Assembly (NCBI GenBank): GCA_036337765.1
Contig: JAYZDP010000130.1
Span: 1-30,418, forward strand
Source: JAYZDP01 sp036337765
GTDB taxonomy: Bacteria; Acidobacteriota; Thermoanaerobaculia; Multivoradales; Multivoraceae
Reading direction: 5' to 3'
DNA length: 30,418 nt
Shown: positions 15,893 to 23,320 of the stretch, one piece after another
How positions within the stretch are numbered: position 1 is the stretch's first letter
Layout of the letters: each line of letters starts with the position of its first letter
The notes under the pieces: model-generated
Database searches by the model: none
What the model saw: only the letters and a program-made list of their open reading frames with translations
Told to the model about the DNA's origin: nothing
Program-made: the position numbers and the translations under genes

Positions 15893-17167
15893 CTATTCGA
15901 CGGTGGAAGCCGTCGCCACCGCGGTCAGTTCGTTCTTTTCTGAGGAGGCCATCACCTCGGTGAATGCGTCGAGGCGCGCTGCGATGACGGGGGCTTCGGC
16001 GAACCGGCCACGGAAGGCCTCGGCGGTTTTCAGGCCGTTGCCGGTGATGCAGACGCAGATCGATTCGCCGCGCGGGATCTGGCCCGATTCGATGAGTCGA
16101 ATGGCACCGGCTAGGGTCGTGCCGCCGGCTGGCTCGGCGAAGATTCCTTCTGTGCTGGCGAGGAGCTCGACCGCGGAGAGGATCTCCTCATCGGGCGGTG
16201 ATGCGGAGGCGCCGCCCGAGTCGCGGACCACTTCCATGACGAAGAAGCCGTCGGCGGGGTTGCCGATGGCGAGGCTCTTGGCGACCGTGTCGGGCTTCTG
16301 CGGCCGGAAGACCTCGGCCCCCTCTTCGATCGCCTCGGCGACCGGGTTGCAGCCGGCCGGCTGAGCAGCGTGGATCGTAGGCTTCGTGTCCTCGACGAGG
16401 TCGAGGTCGATGAACTCCTGAAACGCCTTCCAGATCTTCGGCAGGATGGTGCCGCCGGCGACCGGAACCACCGTGTGCTGCGGCAGTCGCCAGCCGAGCT
16501 GCTCGGCGATCTCGAAGCCGTGGGTCTTGGCGCCCTCGGTGTAGAAGGGGCGCAGGTTGACGTTGACCAGAGCGTAGGGGAACTCGCCGGCGATCTGCGA
16601 GCACAGCCGATTGACGTCGTCGTAGTTGCCGTCGATCTTGACCATCCGCTGCCCGAACACCTGCGTGGCGAGGATCTTGCCCTCCTCCAGATCGTGGGGG
16701 ATGAGCACCACCGCTTGGAGCCCGGCCTGAGCCGCGTGCGCCGCGACCGAGTGGGCGAGGTTGCCGGTTGACGCACAGCCGACGGTGTCGAAGCCGAGCT
16801 CGATGGCTTTCGTCACCGCCACCGAAACGACCCGGTCCTTGTACGAGAAGGTCGGGTAGTTGGCGCTGTCGTCTTTGATGTAGAGCTCGGCGACTCCCAA
16901 CTCCGCCGCCAGCCGGTCGGCCTTGATCAATGGCGTCATGCCGGAGCGCAGACCGGCTTTCGGTTCGCCCTCGATCGGTAGCAGATCGCGGTAGCGCCAC
17001 AGGGACGCTGGCCCGGCCTCGATCGACTGTTGCGACACGGAACCGCGCATCGCCTCGTAGTCGTAGCTCACCTCGAGCGGACCGAAGTCCTCGGGACAGA
17101 TCGTCCGTGCTTCGACCGGATACAGAGTGCTGCAGACCTTGCAGCGTAGACCTTCGACGTAGCTCAT
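15893..17167 (-). CDS. thrC: Threonine synthase-family PLP enzyme
   Basis: A 424-residue fold-type II PLP enzyme. An N-terminal zinc-ribbon-like part has Cys9, Cys12 and Cys24 (LRCKVC...ICPEDFGPLEVSYDY), but the fourth cysteine is replaced by Asp (CPED instead of CxxC). The PLP lysine is Lys110 in PTFSYKDRVVS. CASTGNLAHSVAAHAA and VVPVAGGTILPK supply substrate- and phosphate-binding loops, and PAGGTTLAGAI follows near the C-terminus. The annotation is threonine synthase (O-phosphohomoserine to threonine). The SAM-I riboswitch in front and the sulfur carrier behind suggest it may instead, or also, serve methionine or cysteine synthesis. The ATG at 17167 follows AGGAG by 5 nt. Family sure, exact substrate open. 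Confidence 0.9.
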   Translation of the reverse strand: MSYVEGLRCKVCSTLYPVEARTICPEDFGPLEVSYDYEAMRGSVSQQSIEAGPASLWRYRDLLPIEGEPKAGLRSGMTPLIKADRLAAELGVAELYIKDDSANYPTFSYKDRVVSVAVTKAIELGFDTVGCASTGNLAHSVAAHAAQAGLQAVVLIPHDLEEGKILATQVFGQRMVKIDGNYDDVNRLCSQIAGEFPYALVNVNLRPFYTEGAKTHGFEIAEQLGWRLPQHTVVPVAGGTILPKIWKAFQEFIDLDLVEDTKPTIHAAQPAGCNPVAEAIEEGAEVFRPQKPDTVAKSLAIGNPADGFFVMEVVRDSGGASASPPDEEILSAVELLASTEGIFAEPAGGTTLAGAIRLIESGQIPRGESICVCITGNGLKTAEAFRGRFAEAPVIAARLDAFTEVMASSEKNELTAVATASTVE

Positions 17168-17201
17168 CCAGACTCCTCTTCAAGAGGACAGAGGGACTGG
17201 C
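17168..17201 (-). promoter_or_regulatory. Translational expression platform of the SAM riboswitch
   Basis: Two elements are seen on the minus strand just before the ATG. First, GCCAGTCCCTC (17201-17191) is an exact 11-nt complement of GAGGGACTGGC in the aptamer core (17337-17327). Second, a hairpin CCTCT-TGA-AGAGG (17187-17175), extendable by CCAG (17200-17197)/CTGG (17171-17168), covers the Shine-Dalgarno AGGAG (17177-17173). This suggests: with SAM the aptamer folds and the hairpin hides the ribosome site; without SAM the 11-nt pairing opens it. No U-run terminator is seen, so control is probably at translation. Confidence 0.65.
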
Positions 17202-17238
17202 AAACGACAAGAAGTGTGAGAAGGGGAGCTTCTACCGC

Positions 17239-17355
17239 TTCTTATCTTCCCCTCGCACGATCGCGCGGGGCAGGAATTCGCACCATTTCCCACCTAGCCG
17301 GCGGGCGGTTGCGGTGGCTTCGACGGGCCAGTCCCTCAGCCACTCTTGATAAGAA
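17239..17355 (-). ncRNA. SAM-I (S-box) riboswitch aptamer
   Basis: The minus strand matches the S-box core: TTCTTATCAAGAG, GGCTGAGGGACTGGCCC, GAAGCCACCGCAACC, GGTGCGAATTCCTGC and GGGGAAGATAAGAA. P1 is a perfect 8-bp helix, TTCTTATC (17355-17348) with GATAAGAA (17246-17239). P2 is closed by GTGGC/GCCAC with the conserved TGA and GGGACTGGCC. P3 is extended by CCCGCC/GGTGGG around a GGCTA loop. P4 is CCCCGCGC-GATC-GTGC-GA-GGGG. All four helices around the SAM pocket are therefore present. It precedes the threonine-synthase-like gene by 71 nt. A possible competing helix, GTGCGAGGGGA (17258-17248) with TCCCCTTCTCAC (17227-17216), overlaps P4. Confidence 0.95.
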
Positions 17356-17392
17356 ACGACAGATCCTTGAGGGGACCTACCGTAGACGAAGG

Positions 17393-17421
17393 ATTGTAGG
17401 GGTGGGGGAGCGGACCGTCAA
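17393..17421 (-). promoter_or_regulatory. Sigma-70-type promoter for the SAM riboswitch operon
   Basis: On the minus strand TTGACG (17421-17416), a 17-nt spacer and TACAAT (17398-17393): each hexamer is one base off consensus with ideal spacing. Transcription would start near 17386, some 30 nt before the aptamer. The -35 box overlaps the stop codon of the upstream gene, so the operon is independently transcribed. Confidence 0.7.
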
Positions 17422-19574
17422 GGTGGGGTGGTCTCCTCGGCTGCTGGGACGATGCGAGCCTCCCCGCTCAGACCGACTGTCGCGGGCTCGTTCGAGGCTC
17501 CGTGAGTGACGACTAGCTCGCCGCTGCGGGGACCCGCGGGTTCGTTGGGGGTGAAGCGGATGCCGACGGTGCACGAGCCTCCCGGGGCCAGGTGGTCGAG
17601 GCCGGCACAGGTGGCTGGGACGATTTGGAAGTCGTTGGGCCAGGGGCCGCCGATCTGGATGGCGCCGAGTTGGAGGCGGCCGTCGCCGTCGTTGAGGATG
17701 GTGACGGTGTGGATCTCGCTGCGGGCGCCGGGGTCGGCGGTGCCGAACTCGATGGCTCCGGGGTTGATCTCGATGCGAGCCACGGCGGGTAGGGTGGCGC
17801 GGCTGCTGACGCGGACCGAAGCGGTGCCGTCACGGCCATCGTGGCGGATCGAGAGGCTGGTTTGAGCGATGCCGGCCGCCGCCGGCGCGTGCTCGAGGAC
17901 GACGGTGCAGAACGCGTCAGGGGCCAGCGCCCGCATGGTGCGGCAACCATCCACCGAGATACGGAAGTCGCGACTGCCGTCGAGGCGTACTTCGCGGATC
18001 GCGAGCGCGGTGCGGCCGGCATTGGTGAGGGTGAGCCGTCCTCGAACGGACTCGCCGACCTCGACGTCGCCGAGATCGAGGGCTCGTGCGGAAAGCTCCA
18101 GTCGACCGCGGACGCTCTCGCCGCGAAGCGAGACCGAGGTGACGGCGTCTCCTTCACGCTCCCGGATCGCCAGGCGCGCCTGGTGCAACCCCTCTTCGGT
18201 AGTGCGAAAGCCGATCTCGATCCGACACTCTTCGCCGGGCTCGAGGACGACGCGCGAACAGCGGTCGTTGGCGACCTCGAAGGCGCTACTGCCTCCGGCG
18301 ATGATGTCGGCGCGACGGATTCCGAGCGGCGCGGTGCCGTCGTTGTGGATGCGGAGGCTGCCCAGAGCGCGGTCGCCTGTGACGGCGACGAGACCGAAGT
18401 CGAGCGACGTAGGGGCGACCACCAGCCGCGGCAGCACCGTGGCACCGGTCAGGTCGACGTCGATCGCGCCGTGACTCGCGTTCGAGGACAAGCGCACCCG
18501 CGCGCTGAAGCTGCCTTCCTCGCTCGCCAAAAAGCTGATGCCGACGTGACACTCGTCATTCTGCGCCAGCCTCGCGCCCTCACACTGGCCGGGCTCGAAA
18601 GCGAAGGCATTCGAGTCCGACATCTGGATTGAGGTGATGCGCAGGGTTCCCGTCCCGGCGTTGCGCAGGGTGAGGCGGTCGGTCTGTGTACCTGCGTCTG
18701 CACGGCGGGTTCCGAAGTCCAGTGCTTCCTCGGAGACCACCAGCGTCGGCACCGGAGAGGTGGCCTCGCCGACCAGTGAGATGTCGTGTGGCGCGCCGGG
18801 TGCGTCGCTCGGCACCGACAGGGCCTGGCGTCGGGTGCCCGCCTTCTTGGGGGCGAACTCGATGGTCAGCTCGCACTCGGCGCCGGGCGGGAGCTCGCTC
18901 TGGGAGCAGCCGTCGTCGCGTTTGAAGAATTCGTTGCCCGGCACGAAGAGCTTGCCGAGCGATAGCGCGGAGGTGCCCGAGTTGCGCAGGCGGATCTGGC
19001 GTCGCTCGGACGCTTCTCCGGCCAGCAGCGCCGGGAAGTCAAGGCTTGTCGGTGTCGCGACCAGCTCGGGCTGGACAGCCTGGCCACGGATTGGCAGCCG
19101 AAACGGGCTGTTGGGTGCGTTGGAGGCCACCACCAGGTCGATCTCGTGAGGCCCGAGGGCCTCTGGCTCAAAGAGCACCAGCGCTCGGCACCCCTGCTGC
19201 GCTTCGAGCCGTGCCTGGGTGCAGCCGTCGGCACTGAGCGAGAAGGCCTCGGCGTGCCCACCGTCCAGGGTGACGCTCAGAATCTCGAGCGGCCGTTGGC
19301 CGCCGTTGCGGATCTCGATAGGCCACTCGGGTCCCGGCTCGCCGATCCGTTGCTCGGGTACGTCGACGACGTTGAGGTCGGATGTCACTACCGGAGGCCC
19401 CGGCTTCGGTGCGAAGTAGCCGGCTGCGGCCGCGGCCGCGACGAGTACTGCGACCCACAGACCGCGCCGTGCCTTCGGCGGCGGGCCCTTCGGCGCTGCG
19501 GGGGCCGGTGGAGTGTTCTGGGACCTGCCGGGCTCGCCCGGCAGGGGTAGGTCGATGAGAGGCTCGTTACTCAT
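17418..19574 (-). CDS. Membrane-anchored protein with six choice-of-anchor-D (ASH-type) repeats
   Basis: From the ATG at 19574 the protein has 718 residues. A Pro-rich cytoplasmic tail (about residues 1-37) precedes one membrane helix (GLWVAVLVAAAAAAGYFA), after which the rest is exported. Six Ig-like repeats of about 100 residues follow, each opening with a strand like LDFG or VVDV and containing N(A/S/D)G. Every repeat holds one cysteine pair 9-12 residues apart (for example DGCSQSELPPGAEC and ATCAGLDHLAPGGSC), probably disulfides. This is the HYDIN/ASH 'choice-of-anchor D' family; a scaffold or adhesion role is inference. The longer start at 19697 would overlap the divergent HAD gene and is rejected. 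TAGAAT lies 14 nt before the ATG. Confidence 0.88.
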   Translation of the reverse strand: MSNEPLIDLPLPGEPGRSQNTPPAPAAPKGPPPKARRGLWVAVLVAAAAAAGYFAPKPGPPVVTSDLNVVDVPEQRIGEPGPEWPIEIRNGGQRPLEILSVTLDGGHAEAFSLSADGCTQARLEAQQGCRALVLFEPEALGPHEIDLVVASNAPNSPFRLPIRGQAVQPELVATPTSLDFPALLAGEASERRQIRLRNSGTSALSLGKLFVPGNEFFKRDDGCSQSELPPGAECELTIEFAPKKAGTRRQALSVPSDAPGAPHDISLVGEATSPVPTLVVSEEALDFGTRRADAGTQTDRLTLRNAGTGTLRITSIQMSDSNAFAFEPGQCEGARLAQNDECHVGISFLASEEGSFSARVRLSSNASHGAIDVDLTGATVLPRLVVAPTSLDFGLVAVTGDRALGSLRIHNDGTAPLGIRRADIIAGGSSAFEVANDRCSRVVLEPGEECRIEIGFRTTEEGLHQARLAIREREGDAVTSVSLRGESVRGRLELSARALDLGDVEVGESVRGRLTLTNAGRTALAIREVRLDGSRDFRISVDGCRTMRALAPDAFCTVVLEHAPAAAGIAQTSLSIRHDGRDGTASVRVSSRATLPAVARIEINPGAIEFGTADPGARSEIHTVTILNDGDGRLQLGAIQIGGPWPNDFQIVPATCAGLDHLAPGGSCTVGIRFTPNEPAGPRSGELVVTHGASNEPATVGLSGEARIVPAAEETTPP

Positions 19575-19588
19575 CCGGCGGTGCCCTG

Positions 19589-19594
19589 ATTCTA
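19589..19594 (-). promoter_or_regulatory. -10-like box (TAGAAT) for the repeat protein
   Basis: TAGAAT on the minus strand with 14 nt to the ATG at 19574, no Shine-Dalgarno. It would give a leader of only about 7 nt. It lies 18 nt from the opposite-strand TAAATT of the divergent HAD gene. Confidence 0.35.
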
Positions 19595-19611
19595 AACCGA
19601 GCCGGGAGGGG

Positions 19612-19617
19612 TAAATT
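19612..19617 (+). promoter_or_regulatory. -10-like box (TAAATT) 6 nt before the HAD gene
   Basis: TAAATT, 6 nt, then ATG at 19624. A GGAGG upstream (19605-19609) is 14 nt from the ATG, too far for a normal Shine-Dalgarno. The arrangement again suggests leaderless transcription. Confidence 0.35.
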
Positions 19618-19623
19618 CCGCCG

Positions 19624-20239
19624 ATGTCGACTTTGGTGGTGTTCGATCTCGACGCTACGTTGATCCGTTCGGTGAGGCTCGACGCGGAGTGCTTCAAGGC
19701 GGCGTTTCGGGAGGGCTTCGGGCTCGAAGTGGTGGGAGACGATTGGCAGCGGTTCGAGCACGTTACCGACCAGGGGATCTGCCGTCACGCGGCGTCGTGC
19801 GCTCTTCGTGTCGAAGCTGGAAGAGGCGCTGGCTACCGGGAGTTGGTCTGCTAGCGCACGCCTGAAGCTGCGGGCCGCGGGCCTGCAGCTGGGGGGACTC
19901 CCGCTGGCGACTAGCGACGATGCGATCTCTCGGGCGGGCATCTTCGAGGTGGCCGTTGCGCTGGCCGCCAACCGGAACGGGGGCGCCGGGTTGGATCGTG
20001 TGGTCTCGGTGGGCGACGGTGTCTGGGACGTCGAGACGGCTCGACAGCTCGGTGTGCCCTTCGTCGGAGTCACCGCCGATGCCTATGGCGGCACGCTCGA
20101 AGAACTCGGAGCGGAGGTTCTCTCGGCGGACTTCCTCGATCCCATCCGCGTACATCAGGCGCTGGCGCAAGCGCCGATTCCGACCGCCACGTGGCTGCGG
20201 GGCTTCTTCTATACTGCCGCCGGCCGACACCCGACATGA
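19624..20239 (+). pseudogene. HAD-family phosphatase with lost cap domain and frameshift
   Basis: The first frame (19624-19854) starts STLVVFDLDATLIRSVRLDAEC and runs to FEHVTDQGI, the N-terminal HAD strand and first cap helix. The rest of the family sequence is in another frame (19808-20239): EEALATGSWSASARLKLRAAG, then VVSVGDGVWDVETARQLGVPFVGV, carrying motif II (Thr) and motif IV (GDxxxD). Between TDQGI and LATGSW, homologues have roughly 60-90 residues of cap; here almost none remain and the phase changes. The nucleophile motif is DLDAT, with Ala for the usual Gly. I read it as one gene broken by a deletion plus frameshift. The 3' part still overlaps the antiporter start (ATGA). Confidence 0.8.
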
Positions 20240-21165
20240 CGGCGTTTCTCCTCATCAGCCTCGGCGTCGTCCTGCTCTACTCGGGTGGCGAGGTTCTGGT
20301 GGCGGCCGTCACCAGGATGGCGAATGCCTTCCACGTCTCGCCGCTCGTGATTGGTCTGACGGTGGTCGCCTTCGGCACGTCGAGCCCTGAGGTGGCGGTG
20401 GCGATCGGCGCCGGTCTTGCGAACCGTCCCGAGATCGCGCTGGGCAACGTTCTCGGGTCCAACATCGCGAACATCGGTCTGATCCTCGGCGTTTCGGCGC
20501 TGGTGGCCGCGGTCGATGCGCACGCCGGCTTTCTCCGCCGCGATCTGCCCTTTCTTGCCGCGATCTCACTTCTGCTGTTGCCGGCGGTCTGGCTGGCGGA
20601 CTTTAGCCAGCTCCTCGGGGTGGCCCTCGTCCTGTTGTTGGTGGGTTATCTGTGGGTGCTGCTGCGCCAGCGGGATGGTTCCGAGCTCGATGAAAAGGTT
20701 GACGACGGGGCGCTGCCCGCAGATCGCTTGGTGTCGAGTGTTGGCGTCGTGGTGGGTATCGGTCTGCTGGTCTTTGGCGCCGACGTCCTGGTCGACGCCG
20801 CGGTCGAGCTGGCGCGAAGACTCAGCGTGAGCGAACGCATCATCGGGCTGACTCTGGTCGCCTTCGGTACGAGCCTGCCGGAACTGGCGGGCTGTCTGGC
20901 AGCCGCGCGCCACAACCAGGGAGACATCGTCATCGGCAACGTGGTCGGGTCGAACATCTTCAACACTCTGCTGGTGCTGCCTGCAGCGATCCTGATTCGG
21001 CCGGTGGCGGCCACGGCGGCGAACTTCATCGACATGAGCGTGTCGCTGGGCTTCACGCTCGTCGCCTTCGCCTTCTTTTATCGCCGCGGTCAACTCGGTG
21101 CCGCCGGAGGCAGCCTGCTCCTGGCCTCCTACCTCGTCTATGTGGGGTTCCTTTTCTTGAGCTAG
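20236..21165 (+). CDS. Calcium/sodium antiporter (CaCA family, YrbG-like)
   Basis: A 309-residue inner-membrane cation antiporter with two inverted halves. The two signature repeats are GTSSPE (47-52) with GNVLGSNIAN (70-79), and GTSLPE (211-216) with GNVVGSNIFN (234-243). Around ten hydrophobic helices are seen, with a short hydrophilic loop (RQRDGSELDEKVDDG) between the halves. This matches the YrbG/prokaryotic NCX type that exchanges Ca2+ for Na+ or H+. The ATG at 20236 overlaps the HAD remnant's stop, and the longer frame from 20191 adds a poor N-terminus. TATACT at 20210-20215 may be its -10 box. It converges on aroC with only 6 nt between the stop codons. Confidence 0.95.
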   Translation: MTAFLLISLGVVLLYSGGEVLVAAVTRMANAFHVSPLVIGLTVVAFGTSSPEVAVAIGAGLANRPEIALGNVLGSNIANIGLILGVSALVAAVDAHAGFLRRDLPFLAAISLLLLPAVWLADFSQLLGVALVLLLVGYLWVLLRQRDGSELDEKVDDGALPADRLVSSVGVVVGIGLLVFGADVLVDAAVELARRLSVSERIIGLTLVAFGTSLPELAGCLAAARHNQGDIVIGNVVGSNIFNTLLVLPAAILIRPVAATAANFIDMSVSLGFTLVAFAFFYRRGQLGAAGGSLLLASYLVYVGFLFLS

Positions 21166-21171
21166 AGGAGC

Positions 21172-22257
21172 CTAGCCACACTGTCCCCGGGCCCGGAGCG
21201 CGTGGTCGGCGAGGGTGATGGCGACCATCGCTTCTCCCATGGGCACGAAGCGGGGGAGTAGGCAGGGATCGTGGCGCCCCTTGGTGGCGATCGTGGTGGG
21301 CTCGCCGTCGCTGGTCACCGTCGGCTGCTCGCGCGACAGACTTGAGGTGGGCTTGATCGCACAGCGCAAGACGATGGGCATTCCCGAAGAGATGCCCCCG
21401 AGCATGCCGCCGTGGCGATTGGTGCGGGTGACGATCCGGTCGCCGTCGGTGGTGAAAACGTCGTTGTTCTCGCTACCCTTGCTGGTGGCGCAGTCGAAAC
21501 CTACGCCGTACTCGACGCCCAGGACCGCAGGGAGGCTGAACAGTGCCTTGCCGAGATCCGCCTTGAGCTTGTCGAATACCGGTTCGCCCCACCCCGCCGG
21601 CACGCCCGTGGCGACGATCTCTGAGATGCCGCCGATCGAGTCTTGATCCTCGCGCACCCGCTCGATGACCTCGATCATGCGCGCCGCGGCCTCGGCATCG
21701 GGGCAACGCACAGGGTTCGCCTCGACGTCCTCCAGCCGCACCGCGGTCGGGTCGTCGACCGACGCTCGCACCTCTCCGACCTGGCTGACGTAGCCGACGA
21801 TCTCCACACCCCACTCGCTTCGTAGGAGCTTCTTCGCGACCGCGCCGGCAGCCACCCGTACCGAGGTCTCTCTGGCGCTGGATCGACCGCCGCCTCGATA
21901 GTCGCGAAACCCGTACTTGGCGTCGAAGGTTTGATCGGCGTGGCCGGGCCGGTACTTGTCCTTGATGTCTTCGTAGTCGCGCGAGCGCTGGTCCTGGTTG
22001 CGGATCAGGATGGCGATTGCAGTGCCGGTGGTTCGCCCCTCGAAGATCCCGGCCAGGATCTCCGGCGTGTCGGCTTCGTTGCGCTGGGTGACGAGCTTCG
22101 ACTGACCGGGGCGGCGGCGGTCGAGGTCGGGAGTGAGATCTTCTACGTCGAGCTCGAGACCGGGGGGCACGCCATCGATGATGACCACGTTTCCCGGCCC
22201 GTGGCTCTCTCCGGCGGTCGTAACGCGGAAGGCCTGACCAATCGAGTTGCCCGACAT
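21172..22257 (-). CDS. aroC: Chorismate synthase
   Basis: A 361-residue, normal-length enzyme that converts 5-enolpyruvylshikimate-3-phosphate to chorismate using reduced FMN, the last step of the shikimate pathway. Signature segments are TTAGESHG (13-20, with His19), RPGHAD, GGGRSSARET and RTNRHGGMLGGISSG. The catalytic His, Arg and Ser surroundings are intact. The gene stands alone on its strand: convergent with the antiporter and divergent from the FecCD permease across 41 nt, so no other aromatic pathway gene is linked. Confidence 0.98.
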   Translation of the reverse strand: MSGNSIGQAFRVTTAGESHGPGNVVIIDGVPPGLELDVEDLTPDLDRRRPGQSKLVTQRNEADTPEILAGIFEGRTTGTAIAILIRNQDQRSRDYEDIKDKYRPGHADQTFDAKYGFRDYRGGGRSSARETSVRVAAGAVAKKLLRSEWGVEIVGYVSQVGEVRASVDDPTAVRLEDVEANPVRCPDAEAAARMIEVIERVREDQDSIGGISEIVATGVPAGWGEPVFDKLKADLGKALFSLPAVLGVEYGVGFDCATSKGSENNDVFTTDGDRIVTRTNRHGGMLGGISSGMPIVLRCAIKPTSSLSREQPTVTSDGEPTTIATKGRHDPCLLPRFVPMGEAMVAITLADHALRARGQCG

Positions 22258-22285
22258 CGAGCGGATGTTAACGCGCGCTGCGGCT

Positions 22286-22291
22286 TAGAAT
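22286..22291 (+). promoter_or_regulatory. -10-like box (TAGAAT) 7 nt before the FecCD permease start
   Basis: TAGAAT, 7 nt, then GTG at 22299, no Shine-Dalgarno. It is another candidate leaderless start. No -35 box is recognised in the 41-nt gap to aroC. Confidence 0.4.
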
Positions 22292-22298
22292 CGCGGCC

Positions 22299-23318
22299 GT
22301 GATCGCTTCGCGCTGGATCTGGGTGCTGCTACCGATGATGCTCGTCGCTGCCTTCGTGGCCGACATCACGACCGGCTCGGTCCGGGTACCGCTCGATGCG
22401 ACGCTGGGCGCTCTGCTAGGTGACGGTTCGGTGGAGCCCACCTGGCGCAGCATCGTGTTGAACCTGCGGCTGCCTCGGGCGATCACGGCCGGGCTCGCCG
22501 GTGCTGCGCTATCGGTCGCGGGCCTCCTGATGCAGACCCTGTTTCGCAATCCGCTGGCGGGGCCGTTCGTGCTCGGCATCAGCTCCGGGGCCAGCTTGGG
22601 AGTCGCGTTGGTGGTGCTCGGGGGAAGCGCCGGTCTGGTCGTCGCCGTGGGCGACGTCGGCAACCTCGCCGCGTCGATTACCGGTGCCTCGCTGGTGCTG
22701 GTGCTGGTGGTCGCCGCCGCACGGTTGGTGCCGACCCTGACCCTTCTCATTCTCGGCGTGCTCTTCGGCTATGCAGCTTCCGCTCTGGTCAGCATCCTGC
22801 TGCGCTTCGCGAGCCCGGAGAGCGTGCAGGGCTACGTCATTTGGACCCAGGGTGAGTTCGGCGGCGTGACGTGGGACGAGCTCACCCTTCTGGCACCGCT
22901 GCTCGTGGCCGGCCTGGTGATGGCGTGGGTCGCAGTCAAGCCGTTGAATGCGCTGCTGCTGGGCGAGGCGTATGCCCGCTCGATGGGTGTCGAGGTGGGC
23001 CGGAGTCGGTTGTGGCTGATCACGGCGACGGCGCTCATGGCCGGAGCCGTGACGTCGTTTTGCGGCCCGATCGGCTTTCTCGGGGTTGCGGTGCCCCACC
23101 TGGGCCGCGGCCTGCTCGGCACCTCCGACCACCGGCGGTTGCTGCCGGCGGTGGCGGTGCTGGGGGCGAGCTTGGCGCTGGTGGCCAACGTGATCGCACA
23201 GGTGCCCGGTAGCTCGCTGGTGTTGCCACTGAACGCGATCACCGCCCTTCTGGGAGCGCCGGTCGTGATCTGGGTCATCGTGAGCCGGCGCTCGATCCGC
23301 GACTCGGGGGCGGGCTAG
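22299..23318 (+). CDS. FecCD-family ABC transporter permease
   Basis: A 339-residue inner-membrane permease with about ten helices. Family motifs are LRLPRAI (57-63), GLLMQTLFRNPLAGPFVLGISSGAS, AVTSFCGPIGFLGVAVPHL and the final PLNAITALLGAPVVIWVI. This family imports ferric siderophores, haem or cobalamin with a periplasmic binding protein. No binding-protein gene lies in the window and no B12 riboswitch fits in the 41 nt upstream, so the cargo is not determined. It starts with GTG and is followed after 2 nt by its ATPase. Confidence 0.95.
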   Translation: MIASRWIWVLLPMMLVAAFVADITTGSVRVPLDATLGALLGDGSVEPTWRSIVLNLRLPRAITAGLAGAALSVAGLLMQTLFRNPLAGPFVLGISSGASLGVALVVLGGSAGLVVAVGDVGNLAASITGASLVLVLVVAAARLVPTLTLLILGVLFGYAASALVSILLRFASPESVQGYVIWTQGEFGGVTWDELTLLAPLLVAGLVMAWVAVKPLNALLLGEAYARSMGVEVGRSRLWLITATALMAGAVTSFCGPIGFLGVAVPHLGRGLLGTSDHRRLLPAVAVLGASLALVANVIAQVPGSSLVLPLNAITALLGAPVVIWVIVSRRSIRDSGAG

Positions 23319-23320
23319 CG

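Noticed and set aside
17168..17238. Intrinsic terminator as the riboswitch output
   Set aside because: Hairpins are present but none is followed by a U-run; the structures instead involve the ribosome-binding site.
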